Of a DNA stretch of 64,000 nucleotides, positions 33,476 to 43,435 are shown piece after piece (the stretch's first letter is position 1; every line of letters begins with the position of its first letter). The stretch spans positions 2,454,001 through 2,518,000 of the forward strand of contig JAYJMM010000036.1 in the NCBI GenBank assembly GCA_037349105.1. Reading direction: 5' to 3'. The position numbers and the translations under genes were made by a program. Under the pieces are notes generated by a model that was not told where the DNA came from, ran no database searches, and saw only the letters and a list, made by a program, of their open reading frames with translations. The DNA is from Limnomonas spitsbergensis (Eukaryota; Chlorophyta; Chlorophyceae; Chlamydomonadales).

Positions 33476-36400
33476 CTACTTCGGCTTCCGCCCGAAACCC
33501 TTGTTGGTCGCGGCCGGCGGCGCCTGCCCCTTGCGCGGCGCCGTGCTGTGCTCCGGAACCGACGAGGTCGCCTTCGACAGCGCCTGCAGCTGCTGGCCCA
33601 TGGCCTGGATCGCCCGCGAAAGGATCCGCTTCTTCTCCACGCGAAAGCGGATTGCAAGCCGCATGTCGTCAGTCAGCGGGACAGCATCGATAGGGGGACC
33701 CGCTGCTGTCTCATGTTGCTGTCCTGGAGAAGGAGCAGCAGCAGCAACCGCCGCTCTTCCCGGTGTTCCGCTGCTGTATAGCCCGCTGAGCAGCGTCTGC
33801 TCGTCCTCGTCCAGCGTGGTTGAGAAGCGGGACAGCGTGAAGGCGGCCACGCCCGAAAGGGAGCGGAGCACTGCACGCTCGTTGCGATGGCTGAGAGACT
33901 GGTCCAGTTGACCGAGGCGCTCTAGGCCACGTCCCTGCGGAGGTTAACAGGTTAACAGGGCTCAGGGTTAAAATTTTTGGGGTTCAGGCTTCAAACCTCT
34001 AGGTCACGTTCCTGCGGTGGTTTTCAGGGCTTAGGGCTTTGGTTTCGGTTGTAGGGTTAAAACCTCAGGCCACATCCCTGCGGAGGTTTACAGGGCACAC
34101 CAAGCCAAGGTTATACAGAAAGAAAGGAAGAAAACTACGCCCCTCAGGGGCATGCGGGTTAAGGAAGCAGTGCGGCATGGGCCCAGGCCGCGTCCGCGCC
34201 GTTACCATCCAAGGTATTCAACAAGTCAAGGGTTCAGCGGGTTAAGGGATCCATACTTGCGCCATCCCATGCCATGGGAAGGAAGCAACGGCCGTATACA
34301 CACAGATTTGAATCTCTTCGTCAAACACACAAAACACGCGTTTCTCCTCCCTCATCACCCCTCAACTGCATCTCCCACCCTACCCTACAGATTAGAAAAC
34401 CCAATCCCCCTGGGTGTCACATTCACGTCTTCCTCTCTCCGATCTACCTGATTCAAAAGTTCGTAAAAACACCCGCATCTGGCCCCCTCCCCCATCACAC
34501 ACCCTTGCCTCACCTTGACCTCCTCCTCACTCTGCGCCATCAGCACCCTGGTCCCCGCCAACAGCCTAGCATCCACATGCTGGGGCCCGCCGAACGTGAC
34601 CTCCGTGTCTGCTCCAGGACCCTCCAGCCGTAGCTGGGCCAGCAGGGAATGCTGCCAAGCGTCGCACTTGATCTCCAGCGGCTCGCCATTCAGCTCAACG
34701 TTCGCAACCATGGCCCCTGCCTACAGGGGTTTGGAGGGTCGGGGTTTGGAGGGTCAGGGTTCGGAGGGTCAGGGTTTGGGGGGTCAGGGTTTGAAGGGTC
34801 GGGGTTTGGAGCTAACCCCCCCACCCCACTTCAGCTCCCCTCGTGAATTACCTGTACTAGCTGTGCCAAACCGCAGTTGCACTCTGTCATACGGGTTGTT
34901 AAAGATGATCAAGCCATACTCCGACCCCCTCTCAATCGACCTCCCTTATGAAGTACCTGTACCAGCTCAGTGCCGAACCACTTCTGCACCCATTCATATG
35001 GGTTGTCCGAGAATAAAAGCCATACTCCGCCAGTCCGCCCTCCCCACCCCACTTCAGCCCCCCTCGTGAATTACCTGTACTAGCTCGGTGCCAAATCTCA
35101 GCTGCACTCGGTCATACGGGTTGTCCGACATGACAAAGCCATAATCCATCAGCAGGTAGTCATTGGTGAGGTTGCCGTAGCTCAGAAGCAGAAGGTCGCC
35201 GGCAGACAACTTCGGTTGGGAAGGGGTCACACATGTGTGAAAGGAGGGGGGGGAGTAAAAAGAGTGAGAGGGAACGAGAGAAGAGGGTGGTGAGAGACAA
35301 CGAGAGAGAGGGTGGCGCAAGCGAGCGAGCAGTGTTTCTTTTGTTGGCGACAAGGCCAGCATCAGCAGGCCGCTCTGAGGCCCGATTGGGGCAAAACCTG
35401 GACCAGCCGGTGGCCGGGGCCCAAGCAGCATGGCTGGTCACACTCGGGGCCTCAGACGGGAAGTCGGGTAGTTGCTTATATGTACCTTAATCACAAAAAA
35501 ATGAAAACGAATTAATGGGAGCCAACAGTGGGGCGGCGCTCAAACAGCCAGGTGAGAAGTCAGGGATCAGGAACACACAAAATCAAAACCTGGAAACCAG
35601 GAGTACCCGATACAGAAATACGGTACGGTACGGATACCGGTACGGTACGGCCAGTATGGTACGCGATACGGTGTTTGAACACGGTACGGTATTCTTAAAC
35701 GGTGCGGTACGGTACAACCGTAATGGGTTGCCCTGCTGGGAACTACTCAATGTGTGAGGCCCTCCGCCGAGCACCGCCCAAGCATGAGAGCTCCTCCTGC
35801 TCAATAGCATGGCCCGTGTCAGGCATCAGGGATCTGTTGGCATTTCTGCGGCCATGTCTGCAGCGTTCAGAACAACGTTACCAGACAGAACAACATCACG
35901 AGTCACAACAAAGCATCCACATGGAGAGAGAACGTCCTTCTCAAGTTATTAGAATCGTTATGGTGCCAGAGGCCGCTTTTCCCCTCCCCCACATAGGGGG
36001 CGGTTGCTTTAACCCTAAACCCTCACCCAGCCTCAGGACCCAGTAGCTTGTTTTGCTTATGGGTTTACATACCAAGACCAACCCTTCCTGCCGCCTCCAC
36101 TCACTACTTAACCTGGTGCGGAAATACGGTACGGTAAGGATACGGTACCGTCAAACGGGAAGGTAATGATACGGTACGGTCAAATGGGAAGGTAATGATA
36201 CGGTACGGTCAAACAGTACAATAAGGATACGGTACCAAATGGACAAAGTGAACGGACTGGTAAGAAAATGGACAATACAATGTTTTTGCACAGCGCGATT
36301 TTGTTAAGCGGTGCAGTATGGTACGGTAAACAAGCCATACTTGCTTACCCTACCTGCCGCTTGGCTAACAAACTGGTGCATAAAGCTGGCGGACGGTGTG

Positions 36401-39400
36401 TCATGTTCCGTTAGTTACCCTAAACCGCAAACCTTGAAGCCTCAACCAGCTACCCTCCGAATGGCCAGCAGCCGGAATCTGTCGAATCAACCCAAGACCA
36501 TGTATTTGAACACTCAAGTATTTGAACACCCTGGTATTGAACACTCAAGTATTTGAACGCTCAAGTATTTGAACGCTCAAGTATTTGAACACTCAATTAT
36601 TTGAACACCCTGGTATTTGAACACTCAAGTATTTGAATGCCCTGGTAATTTAACACACTCTTATTTGAACACCCTGGTATTTGAACACTAAAGTATTTGA
36701 ACACCCTAGTAATTTAACACACTCTTATTTGAACACCCTGGTATTTGAACACTAAAGTATTTGAACACCCTAGTAATTTAACACACTCTTATTTGAACAC
36801 CCTGGTATTTGAACACCATAGTCTATGAACACCTTGGTATTTGAAAACCCAAGTATTTGAAACCCCTTCACACTCGATCATCCACCAGACCCAGAGACCT
36901 TAACAGGCCTCAATCCGAACTTGTCCGTTACGATAACATAAACCTGGAACCCTGAATCCTCACCCACCCACCGGCTGCTTGGCAAAAAGACCGATACCGG
37001 CACCAGTCGGGCGGACCTCGACGTTGGGATCGAACGAGTGGTTGACCATGTCTGCAAGCGGGGCAGACCTCAGATCTAGTTACGGTGAGCGGGGCAGATC
37101 TCAGATCTAGTCACGTTGAGCAGGACAGATCTCAGATCTAGAAACGCTGAGTGGGGCAGACCTCAGATCTACTTCCGTTGAGCGGGGTAGACCTCAGATC
37201 TAGGTATGATGAGCAATGCAGACCTCAGATCTAGTTACGTTGAGCAATGCAAATCTCTGATCTAGTCACGTTGAGCCGGTCAGATCTCAGATCTAGTTAC
37301 GTAGAGCCGGTCAGATCTCAGATCTAGTTACGTTGAGTGGGGCAGACCTCAGATCTAATTACGTTGAGCGGGACAGACCTCAGATCTAGGTACATTGAGC
37401 AAGGTAGACCTCAGATCCAGGAACGCTGTGCGGGGTAGACCTCAGATCTAGTTACGTTGAGCGGGGTAGACCTCAGATCTAGTTATGTTGAGCGGGGCAG
37501 ACCTCAGATCTAGGTATATTTTTGCCGGCATAGGTTCATGAAAGGTCGTATAGTTTCCAAACAGGACGTTCACATCAGACCTCCTCCCAAATTCGTCGTT
37601 TCAATCGATCGGGAGCCAGGATTGGCGCATGGGCCGCATGATCCTGAAAACCAAGACCATGTTTAACAGCTCCCAGGTCTCGACTCCACCAAATTTAATA
37701 GGGTTTTAGGTTAAGGGTTTAGGGTTTAGGGTTTCCACACCGCACCGCATACTTATTATTCACACTTGTCTCCATTGACACACCAATGAGTGGCAAGCAC
37801 GAGGCAGGGTGTCGAGGCCCCTTGGTCCGAAAGGCCCTGGAGGTGACACAAGCCATGGCCCATCCTATAAGCAAAAAAGTGTACGTGCTTTAGGGTTTGG
37901 GATGGCAGTTAAGGGTGAGTGGTAGCTGTGATGCAAACCATTGCCCAGTCTATGAGCAAGGAAATGTATGTGCAAAAGTGTTTGGGATTTACAGCGAAGG
38001 GCGTTACGCTGCCCATGGCCCATGGCCTGAGAGCAATAAAGGGTATAGGCTTGAGTGTTTGGGATTTACAGTGAAGGGTGAGAGTTAAACGTGATGCTGG
38101 CCAGCCTATGAGCAATAAAGGGGTTTGGCTTGAGGGGGTGGGATTTACAAAGAAGGGGAAGTGGAAGATGTTATGCTGGCCATTGCCCAGTCTATGAGCA
38201 GTTCAGGTTATATGCATACAGGTTTAGGATTTACAGTGAAGGGTGAGTGGCAAGCGTTATGCTGGCCATGGCCCATGGCCTGTGAGTCATTAAGGGTGCA
38301 GGTTGAAGGGTTTAGGGTTTAGGGATTTACACTGAAGGGTGAGCGGCAGACGTGACGCTGGCCATAGCCCATCCTGCCAGCTATCAAGAGGTGGTGGAGG
38401 CTGGCTCTGGCAGAGCGCAAAAAGCAGAGAGTCACAACATGGGTCTTTGCTGCTATTACTGCTGCAGTTGTTGTTGTTGAGGTCCTTGTTGCTGCCATAG
38501 CTGCTGTTGCTCTTGTTGCTGCCATTGTTGCTGCCCTTGCTGCTATTGCTACCATTGCTTCTGCTGCTGCCATTGTTGCCGTTGCTGCTGTCGCTGCTGT
38601 TGCTGCCATTGTTTTTGTTGCCGTCATTGTTGCTGCAACTGCCGTTGCTGTTGTTGCTGCCGTTGCTGCCGTTGCTGCCTTTGGAGGATCGTAAAACCCT
38701 GACCCCATGGCCGCGCCCGACGCATGGGGACCGGCAGGCGGCCAAAGAAAACACGGTCAGTGCAGTGACCAGACAAATTAGTACCTGCAATACTACAATA
38801 CGGTAAGTAGTAACTAAAATAGGAAGTACAAAATAAACGAGTGGGGGGGGGCGGCGGTCAGCGCACCGGGTCTGCAATGTAGCAGCATAGGCTATCCACA
38901 ACCTCAAATATCCCATCCAGTGCTGTGCAGTGTGCAATTGCGCCGTAATTCAGAAAATGTGTAAGTAATCACAGTCCCTTACTGGTAAATGTAGCTCAAT
39001 TTCCCTCGAAATTACGATGAATGAAGCTAATTACGGTAGCCAGATGTTATCTGGCTACCGTAAGGACCGCAATCGACACAGCACTGATCCCATCATGCAC
39101 ATCGTCTGTTTTGGTGCTGTCCAAGTTGTTTCTCGAGGGCTCAAGCGCTGCGGGGGTAAATGGATCTCATCCCCTTAAACCCTGAACTGCAGACATCCTC
39201 TTGCCAACTAGTGATGGTTCGCACTCTCGTTTCGTGATCCCATCATTTTGAAGGGCTGACGAATAGCGAGTGCGTTAAAGATTGGTTGCTTTGAAGAGAA
39301 ATAAACTCGAGGTGTGTAACTAATTGGCATCATTGGTCAGACCGTGGGCAGAGATTTAGCAGAAACATAGCTGAACCTTGCACCCTGAAAGAAACAATGC

Positions 39401-41283
39401 CAAACTTTGCCATACACGCAACTGTTACGGTAGCCATGTCCCATGCTTCGGCCAAATTGGGCGGCTTCCCTAATCCACGCGCTTGTTAACGTGCGTATCT
39501 CTTTATTTATTTATCCACGCGCTGGTTCACGTTTCTATAATTTATTTATCCACGCGCTTTTCACGTTTCTATTTATTTATCCTCGCACCCACTCGCTCAC
39601 CCACCCAAGGCATTAATGTCGACACGCGCGCCGGAGAAGGGATCGTCTGCGCTGCCCGGCAGCTTTGCCAGAGTGGTCGTCGAGAACTCGTACAGCCACT
39701 TGCACCGCTTCTTGACCTGCTCCGTAACCGGCGGGTACTCCAGCGCAGCAATGCTCTCCCGTGGGAAGAACATCGGGATGCCGGCCACGCCGATTGGCAG
39801 GCTGGATACGTAGGTGCTGAGTGGGGAGCCGGGGCCTTGAAGGCGATGGGACAGTAGCTGCGTGCGGGTTTAGGTTTGAAGGTCCAGGGCTTCAGGGCTT
39901 CAGGTTGGGAGGTTGTGGGTTTAATGTTCAGGTTTTAAGGATTCAGGGATTCAGGGGGTCAGGTTGGAAGGTTAAGGCCTGGAGGATTGAAGGTTTAAGG
40001 GTTACGATCAAGGGTTTAAATTGACAGTTCGGGGTTTTATGGTTTAAGGTTAGGGTTCAGGGTTTAAGGGTTGGGGTTTAAGGTTCAAGGTTAAAGGTCC
40101 AGGGCTTGGGGGGAAAGCAGCCACATGAAGCGAGGTGCAAGAGTGAGTGTGTTCATGTTTGTGTGTCAGGGTCTGGTCAGGTGGAGGGTCTAGCCAGTAT
40201 AAGCTTCTGCAGGAGATTAAGCGCATCCTTTGTGCGACCACAGCTCCTGTCATGAGTGCGCAATGCGACTACAACCGCCAGCTATGCATCAGCTAGCCAC
40301 GCATGAAGCAAGCGACCATGCAGGCAAACAGCCGTGCGGCGACACAGCTTTCCAACAGACAGTCATGCAAGCCAGCAGCCATTGCTGGCTTGGAACTTGC
40401 AACTTGCAAACGTCTCGTCTGGCAGTTTGCTCGAATATCTGGCTGCTGCATGTGCACAGTCATGCAAGCCAGGAGCCATGCAGGCAGCTGACCATGCATC
40501 CATGTACACATGCAGCAGCTAGACATGCGAGCAAACTGCCAGGCAAGACGTTTGCAAGTTGCAATTCAGCCATGCGCCCATGCAGGTGGACAGTACTGCT
40601 CAGATAGGACCTGCATGGCAAGCTTGACGTCCCAGAGCCTTCTTGTGACCCCTTAAATCCGCCTCAGAGTCCATGCACCATGCATCAGCTAGCCATGCAT
40701 GCAATGAGCCATGCAAACAGCCAGCTATGCAGCGCCCTTCAGGCTGTACCTGCAAGGCCAGCTTGGCACCCCAGAGCTCACTGGGAACCGCTTCAATCAG
40801 CTTCAGCAGCTGTGGGCTGTCGGCAGCGTTGTAGGTGAGGTGGCAGGCGCTGGGAAGGTCCAGGAGCTGTGTCCCGGGGCCTGCCTCCCGGTCGGCCTTG
40901 AGCCCCCAGCCGGATCCACCGTCGCGGCCGGCCAGGTTTACCACAGTCAGGCCGGATACGGTGCCGCCACTGCGCTTGATCCAGTCGGTAAGGTCGGATG
41001 GCGATAGCGGGCGTGGCGTGACGTCAGTGGGGTGCGGCGATGACACCGACGACGACATGCAGCGCAACCCTGTAGCAGTAGCAACGACGCGCCCCTCATT
41101 TAGCTGAGAAGGCACCTTGCTGCTGCTCCTGCTCCTGCCGCTGCTGCCGCTGCTGCTTCTACATCTCCCGCTAGTGATGACATCGGCAATTGACCGCACG
41201 GCGAAACGCAACGATGGTGACGCATGGAGCAGCATCGCTTGGTGGTTTGCGCGCAGGTGAGTTCCCAAGTTGCAGCAGCGCAT
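33476..41283 (-). CDS. SET-domain methyltransferase, Rubisco LSMT-like (at least 8 exons)
   Basis: Exons from the 5' end: 40750-41283, (one short exon not found), 39605-39816, 37784-37864, 36972-37051, 35075-35209, 34514-34720 and 33476-33934 (stop). Placed joins are GT-AG and in phase. The start is the ATG at 41,283; the first 60 residues are Arg/Ser-rich with few acids, as in a chloroplast transit peptide. The SET region shows LWGAKLALQ, then PVTEQVKKRCKWLYEFS, then WAMACVTSRAFRTKGPRHP, then the hallmark DMVNHSFDPNVE, and LLLSYGNLTNDYLLMDYGF. The C-terminal part (GRGLERLGQLDQSLSHRNER, then RLAIRFRVEKKRILSRAIQ) fits the Rubisco LSMT substrate-binding domain. Family members methylate lysines in Rubisco large subunit, aldolase or ribosomal proteins; the substrate here is unknown. 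The missing exon must be 3n+2 bases between 39,816 and 40,750. About 570 residues are visible. Exon order and family are firm; activity is inferred. Confidence 0.85.
33985..34110 (-). repeat. Two acceptor-edge copies of the last SET-gene exon
   Basis: 33,996-34,020 and 34,065-34,092 repeat the last-exon acceptor CCGCAGGGACGTGGCCTAGA (seen on the minus strand), as CCGCAGGAACGTGACCTAGA and CCGCAGGGATGTGGCCTGAG. Both keep a usable AG. Confidence 0.85.
34150..34215 (+). repeat. Dispersed repeat C
   Basis: GGAAGCAGTGCGGCATGGGC then CGTCCGCGCCGTTACCAT resembles 52,872-52,928 (plus; GAAACAGCGCAGCCTGGGGC then TGCGCCGTTACCAT) and 262-310 on the minus strand (GAACAGTGCAGCTCAGGGCC then CCGCACCGTTACC). 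About 55-65 bases, no coding capacity. Confidence 0.6.
34730..35035 (-). repeat. Two copies of a SET-gene exon 3' edge plus a 17-bp array
   Basis: 34,843-34,920 and 34,943-35,030 are diverged copies of the donor end of exon 35075-35209. On the minus strand they still read NP-Y-DRVQLRFGT-like and DNPYEWVQKWFGTELVQV, each with a GTACAG|GTA-type donor. 34,730-34,815 is five copies of GGGTTTGGAGGGTC(A/G)G. Confidence 0.88.
35330..35440 (-). repeat. Dispersed repeat A, partial copy 3
   Basis: GGCCGCTCTGAGGCCCGATT, CAAAACCTGGACCAGCCGG and AGCAGCATGGCTGG align with the middle of 668-850 in the same orientation. 35,235-35,325 before it is an AG-rich GAGAGGGAACGAGAG tract. Confidence 0.6.
35610..36330. 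repeat. TACGG-rich clusters (GGTACGGATACGGTACGG)
   Basis: 35,610-35,715 and 36,120-36,325 are dominated by the pentamer TACGG in irregular order. Similar clusters lie at 45,357-45,450, 46,445-46,500 and 58,215-58,400, in both introns and intergenic DNA. Confidence 0.8.
36485..36870. repeat. GTATTTGAACACCCTG tandem repeat
   Basis: About 22 units of 16-17 bases (TATTTGAACACTCAAG, TATTTGAACACCCTGG), with a higher-order unit of about 65 bases repeated between 36,640 and 36,800. Inside a SET-gene intron. Confidence 0.92.
37052..37515. repeat. 31-bp repeat AGACCTCAGATCTAGTTACG (about 15 copies)
   Basis: Unit CAGACCTCAGATCTAGTTAC + GTTGAGCGGGG. On the minus strand it matches the stretch just before the acceptor of exon 36972-37051 (GAGGTCTGCCCCGCTTGCAG), so the array consists of acceptor-flank sequence. 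Every unit has a CAGATCTAG-type core. Confidence 0.93.
37880..38400 (-). repeat. Six to seven decayed copies of a SET-gene exon 5' edge
   Basis: Copies at about 37,905-37,955, 37,985-38,045, 38,070-38,110, 38,150-38,205, 38,240-38,290 and 38,335-38,395 align with the start of exon 37784-37864. On the minus strand several read G-W-A-M-A-S-(V/I)-T-S, as the true exon reads GWAMACVTS. The one at 38,395 even has TGGCAG|GATGGGCTATGG, a good acceptor in the right phase. It ends in a stop (SAAHPSV*) with no donor seen, so it could act as a poison exon. Confidence 0.85.
38440..38690. repeat. GTTGCTGCC / GCTGCTGTT imperfect triplet repeat
   Basis: About 250 bases of imperfect (TTGCTGCTG)n. All frames are open, giving Leu-rich (plus) and Asn/Ser/Gly- or Ala/Thr-rich (minus) artefacts. 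It lies in an intron of the SET gene. Confidence 0.9.
39032..39062. other. Perfect hairpin, 14-bp arms, 3-nt loop
   Basis: TACGGTAGCCAGAT, loop GTT, then the exact complement. It lies in a SET-gene intron. TTACGGTAGCCA recurs at about 39,425-39,436. Confidence 0.9.
39480..39605. repeat. ATCCACGCGCTTGTTCACGT repeat next to a SET-gene donor
   Basis: Three copies of a unit of about 35-40 bases (TTTATTTATCCACGCGCT, then TTCACGTTTCTA) run up to the donor of exon 39605-39816. A related stretch lies at 41,655-41,740 (TTGGCCAAAATGGGCACACT versus TCGGCCAAATTGGGCGGCTT at 39,450). Confidence 0.75.
39850..40110. repeat. GGTTCAGGGTTTAAGG telomere-like filler
   Basis: Irregular GGTTTAAGG, GGTTCAGGG and GGTTAGGGT units over about 260 bases in the intron where one SET-gene exon is missing. 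Confidence 0.8.
40394..40567. repeat. 60-bp inverted repeat (arms 40,394-40,453 and 40,508-40,567)
   Basis: ACTTGCAAACGTCTCGTCTG, then GCAGTTTGCTCGAATATCTG on the plus strand, match the reverse complement of 40,508-40,567 at about 90% identity by eye, with a 54-base loop. The pre-mRNA of the SET gene could fold into a long hairpin here. Confidence 0.88.
40605..40680 (-). repeat. Decayed copy of the SET-gene exon 1 3' edge
   Basis: On the minus strand, GCTCTGGGACGTCAAGCTTG + CCATGCAGGTCCTATC aligns with the true exon end GCTCTGGGGTGCCAAGCTGG + CCTTGCAGGTACAGCC, including the donor CAG|GT. An in-frame stop lies upstream. Confidence 0.88.
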
Positions 41284-42538
41284 GCGTATCGAGCAGGATA
41301 GGCCTATGCGCGTAAAATTTGGATTTTGAACTATGGCGTATTCGTATCGGATTAGGCGACGGTTCAAGTAACTCCTATTAGCCGTGATCCCCACAGGACC
41401 CCCCCTCTAGCCTCCATGCCAGCCCACTTGCTTGACACATGTACCCTCAGCATACAAACAGCTGTACACATAGGCCACAAAATAAGAAAAGCCGAGCAGC
41501 CTTGCAATTTGCAACGAAGCAGGCTATTTGAAAATACCGGCAGTAGATTTGTATCATCCCCACTCCCCAGTTGTTTTAAGATTGTAACCTACGCACTGAA
41601 GGACCGCAGGTTGTCGGGTATTCATGTAACCAAGTATGAAACACATATAAAAGTAAGATGGTGTGGTAGCTTTGTCCCATGCTTTGGCCAAAATGGGCAC
41701 ACTCCTTACCGTATTCCACGCATTTGTTTGCTTATTCATCTATTTAAAAAAGGAGAGAGACAGAGCCTCACATCCAGTGAAAAGGACGTTAAGCTTTTTC
41801 TTTGGCAACGCGGAAGGGGGGGGGGGAGGCACGATTAATTGATTACCTGTTGGGCTTCCACCCCTTTTTGTTTGTTGTGAGGTTGCAAGGATGTAACATA
41901 CTTAAAAGACGCTGTGAATACTGAATATAAGTAGTCGAAGATGGTGCCACGCCTGCTGCCGCCGGCCTGTGCGTGATTTCATGGAACACGGAAATGATGA
42001 CAAACACTGCAAATTAAGTGCTGCTTGTGAGTAGGTCGTGTGGGAGGTGTGGACGTGTGGGCATGTGGGACGTGTGGACGTGTGGACGTGTGGGACTTGT
42101 GGACGTGTGGTCATTACATATACCATTTTGATCCTGTCGACAAACCAATTTCTGTCACACAACTCGGTACACACTTTTCATTATAGGTATTTGCTCCAAA
42201 CAATTTTTGTTTTGCCCTCAAAAAGCTTTCCAAAACATAGGCGAGTGTTTCAAACATCAATCCGTGTCACTGAAACAAACGAAACATTTCAGTGCAAGAT
42301 AATTCCCTCCAATGCCGGAACTGTTGTTCTGGCCAGCTGTATGGCATGGGAAATCATACGAGTCCACTCAAAATATTTGCAGGGACTTAATGTTTCCGTA
42401 TCAGAGCTACATGCAATCGAAATAATTAACCTAATAATTAACTGTCATTACCATACCCAGACAAAAAAACAGCCACTATTTTCCTGGATCATTTATTTGT
42501 GGCTTTTATTCCCCTCTTCTATTCCCAGGGATGAATGC

Positions 42539-42540
<2 letters not shown>
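41284..42540. other. Intergenic region, no gene seen
   Basis: Presumed 5' region of the SET gene. The only structure seen is a GTGTGGACGTGTGGGACGTG repeat at 42,037-42,112. Open frames up to 168 codons are A/T-rich and show no domain. Confidence 0.5.

Positions 42541-42606
<66 letters not shown>
42541..42606. repeat. (TA)n microsatellite
   Basis: About 33 TA dinucleotides. It directly abuts the left terminal inverted repeat of the MITE-like element. Confidence 0.97.
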
Positions 42607-42610
<4 letters not shown>

Positions 42611-43015
42611 ATAGTCACGGACGTGTTTCGTTGTTTTGATCGTTGTTCAAGGGACAACGAATCATAAAGAATGAACCTGTTAGACGTGCTTAAGGGGAAC
42701 GAATCATAAAAAGTAAGATCCTTCGACACGACGTTCGACACGTACGGCAGTACGGCCAGTATGGTGCTGACTGGTAACGGTCCCAACTCTCTGCCAAGCA
42801 CAACCTGGGCGAGTCATGCATTTTACTAGATGAACTTTGCTCTGTTAATGCCTTTTCCGTAGCGTAAACAAGCGGGTAAGGCTAAACGAACCAAAAAGTT
42901 GGCATTCGCTAAGGGGCAACGAATCAAAACAACCAAAAGGTCCGCGATAAATCATTCGGCTTTCTTAAGCAACAACGAACTCCGAAAACAACGAAACACG
43001 TCCGTGACTACGGTA
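42607..43015. mobile_element. MITE-like element with about 42-bp terminal inverted repeats
   Basis: The left end TACC(A)TAGTCACGGACGTGTT then TCGTTGTTTT is mirrored at the right end (42,971-43,015) as AACGAAACACGTCCGTGACT then ACGGTA. Total length is about 409 bases with no coding capacity. Both ends are flanked by TATATA, consistent with TA target duplication as made by Tc1/mariner-type transposases. Internal GGGGCAACGAATCA motifs repeat three times. Confidence 0.85.
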
Positions 43016-43435
43016 TATATAGCTTAGCACAAAAGTCTTACATGGGGAATGCCACGACGTTACTTTCCCAGGCCACAGTCTTAGTTATTCAGTGCAAACA
43101 AGCAACCCTCAATCTTGCAGCCGGTATTCACTGTGATAGCCGAGCATCATATTGCTGGCCAATGGCCATCATATTGCCGAATGAACACCACAAAACCAGG
43201 GAGGTGACCTCGTAAGTGGCAGCACTACCCAGCAGACCAGAACTGCCCAACTGCTAGAACACATGCTTGGCCTGGGCACCATCCCACAGGATCATCTCGA
43301 GGCCTGAGGTGATATGAAAGTCTGGGGGGGGGGGGGGACAAAATATCAGAACTGGTAAATTGTAGGTATCTTGGAGAGACCCTCGGAGATGACAGCTTGG
43401 TAAATACAGTTGCGATGACACCAGCACCAGGAGTT

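Noticed and set aside
37055..37515. 31-bp repeats at regular spacing, considered as a CRISPR array
   Set aside because: There are no unique spacers between units; it is a plain tandem array in a eukaryotic intron.
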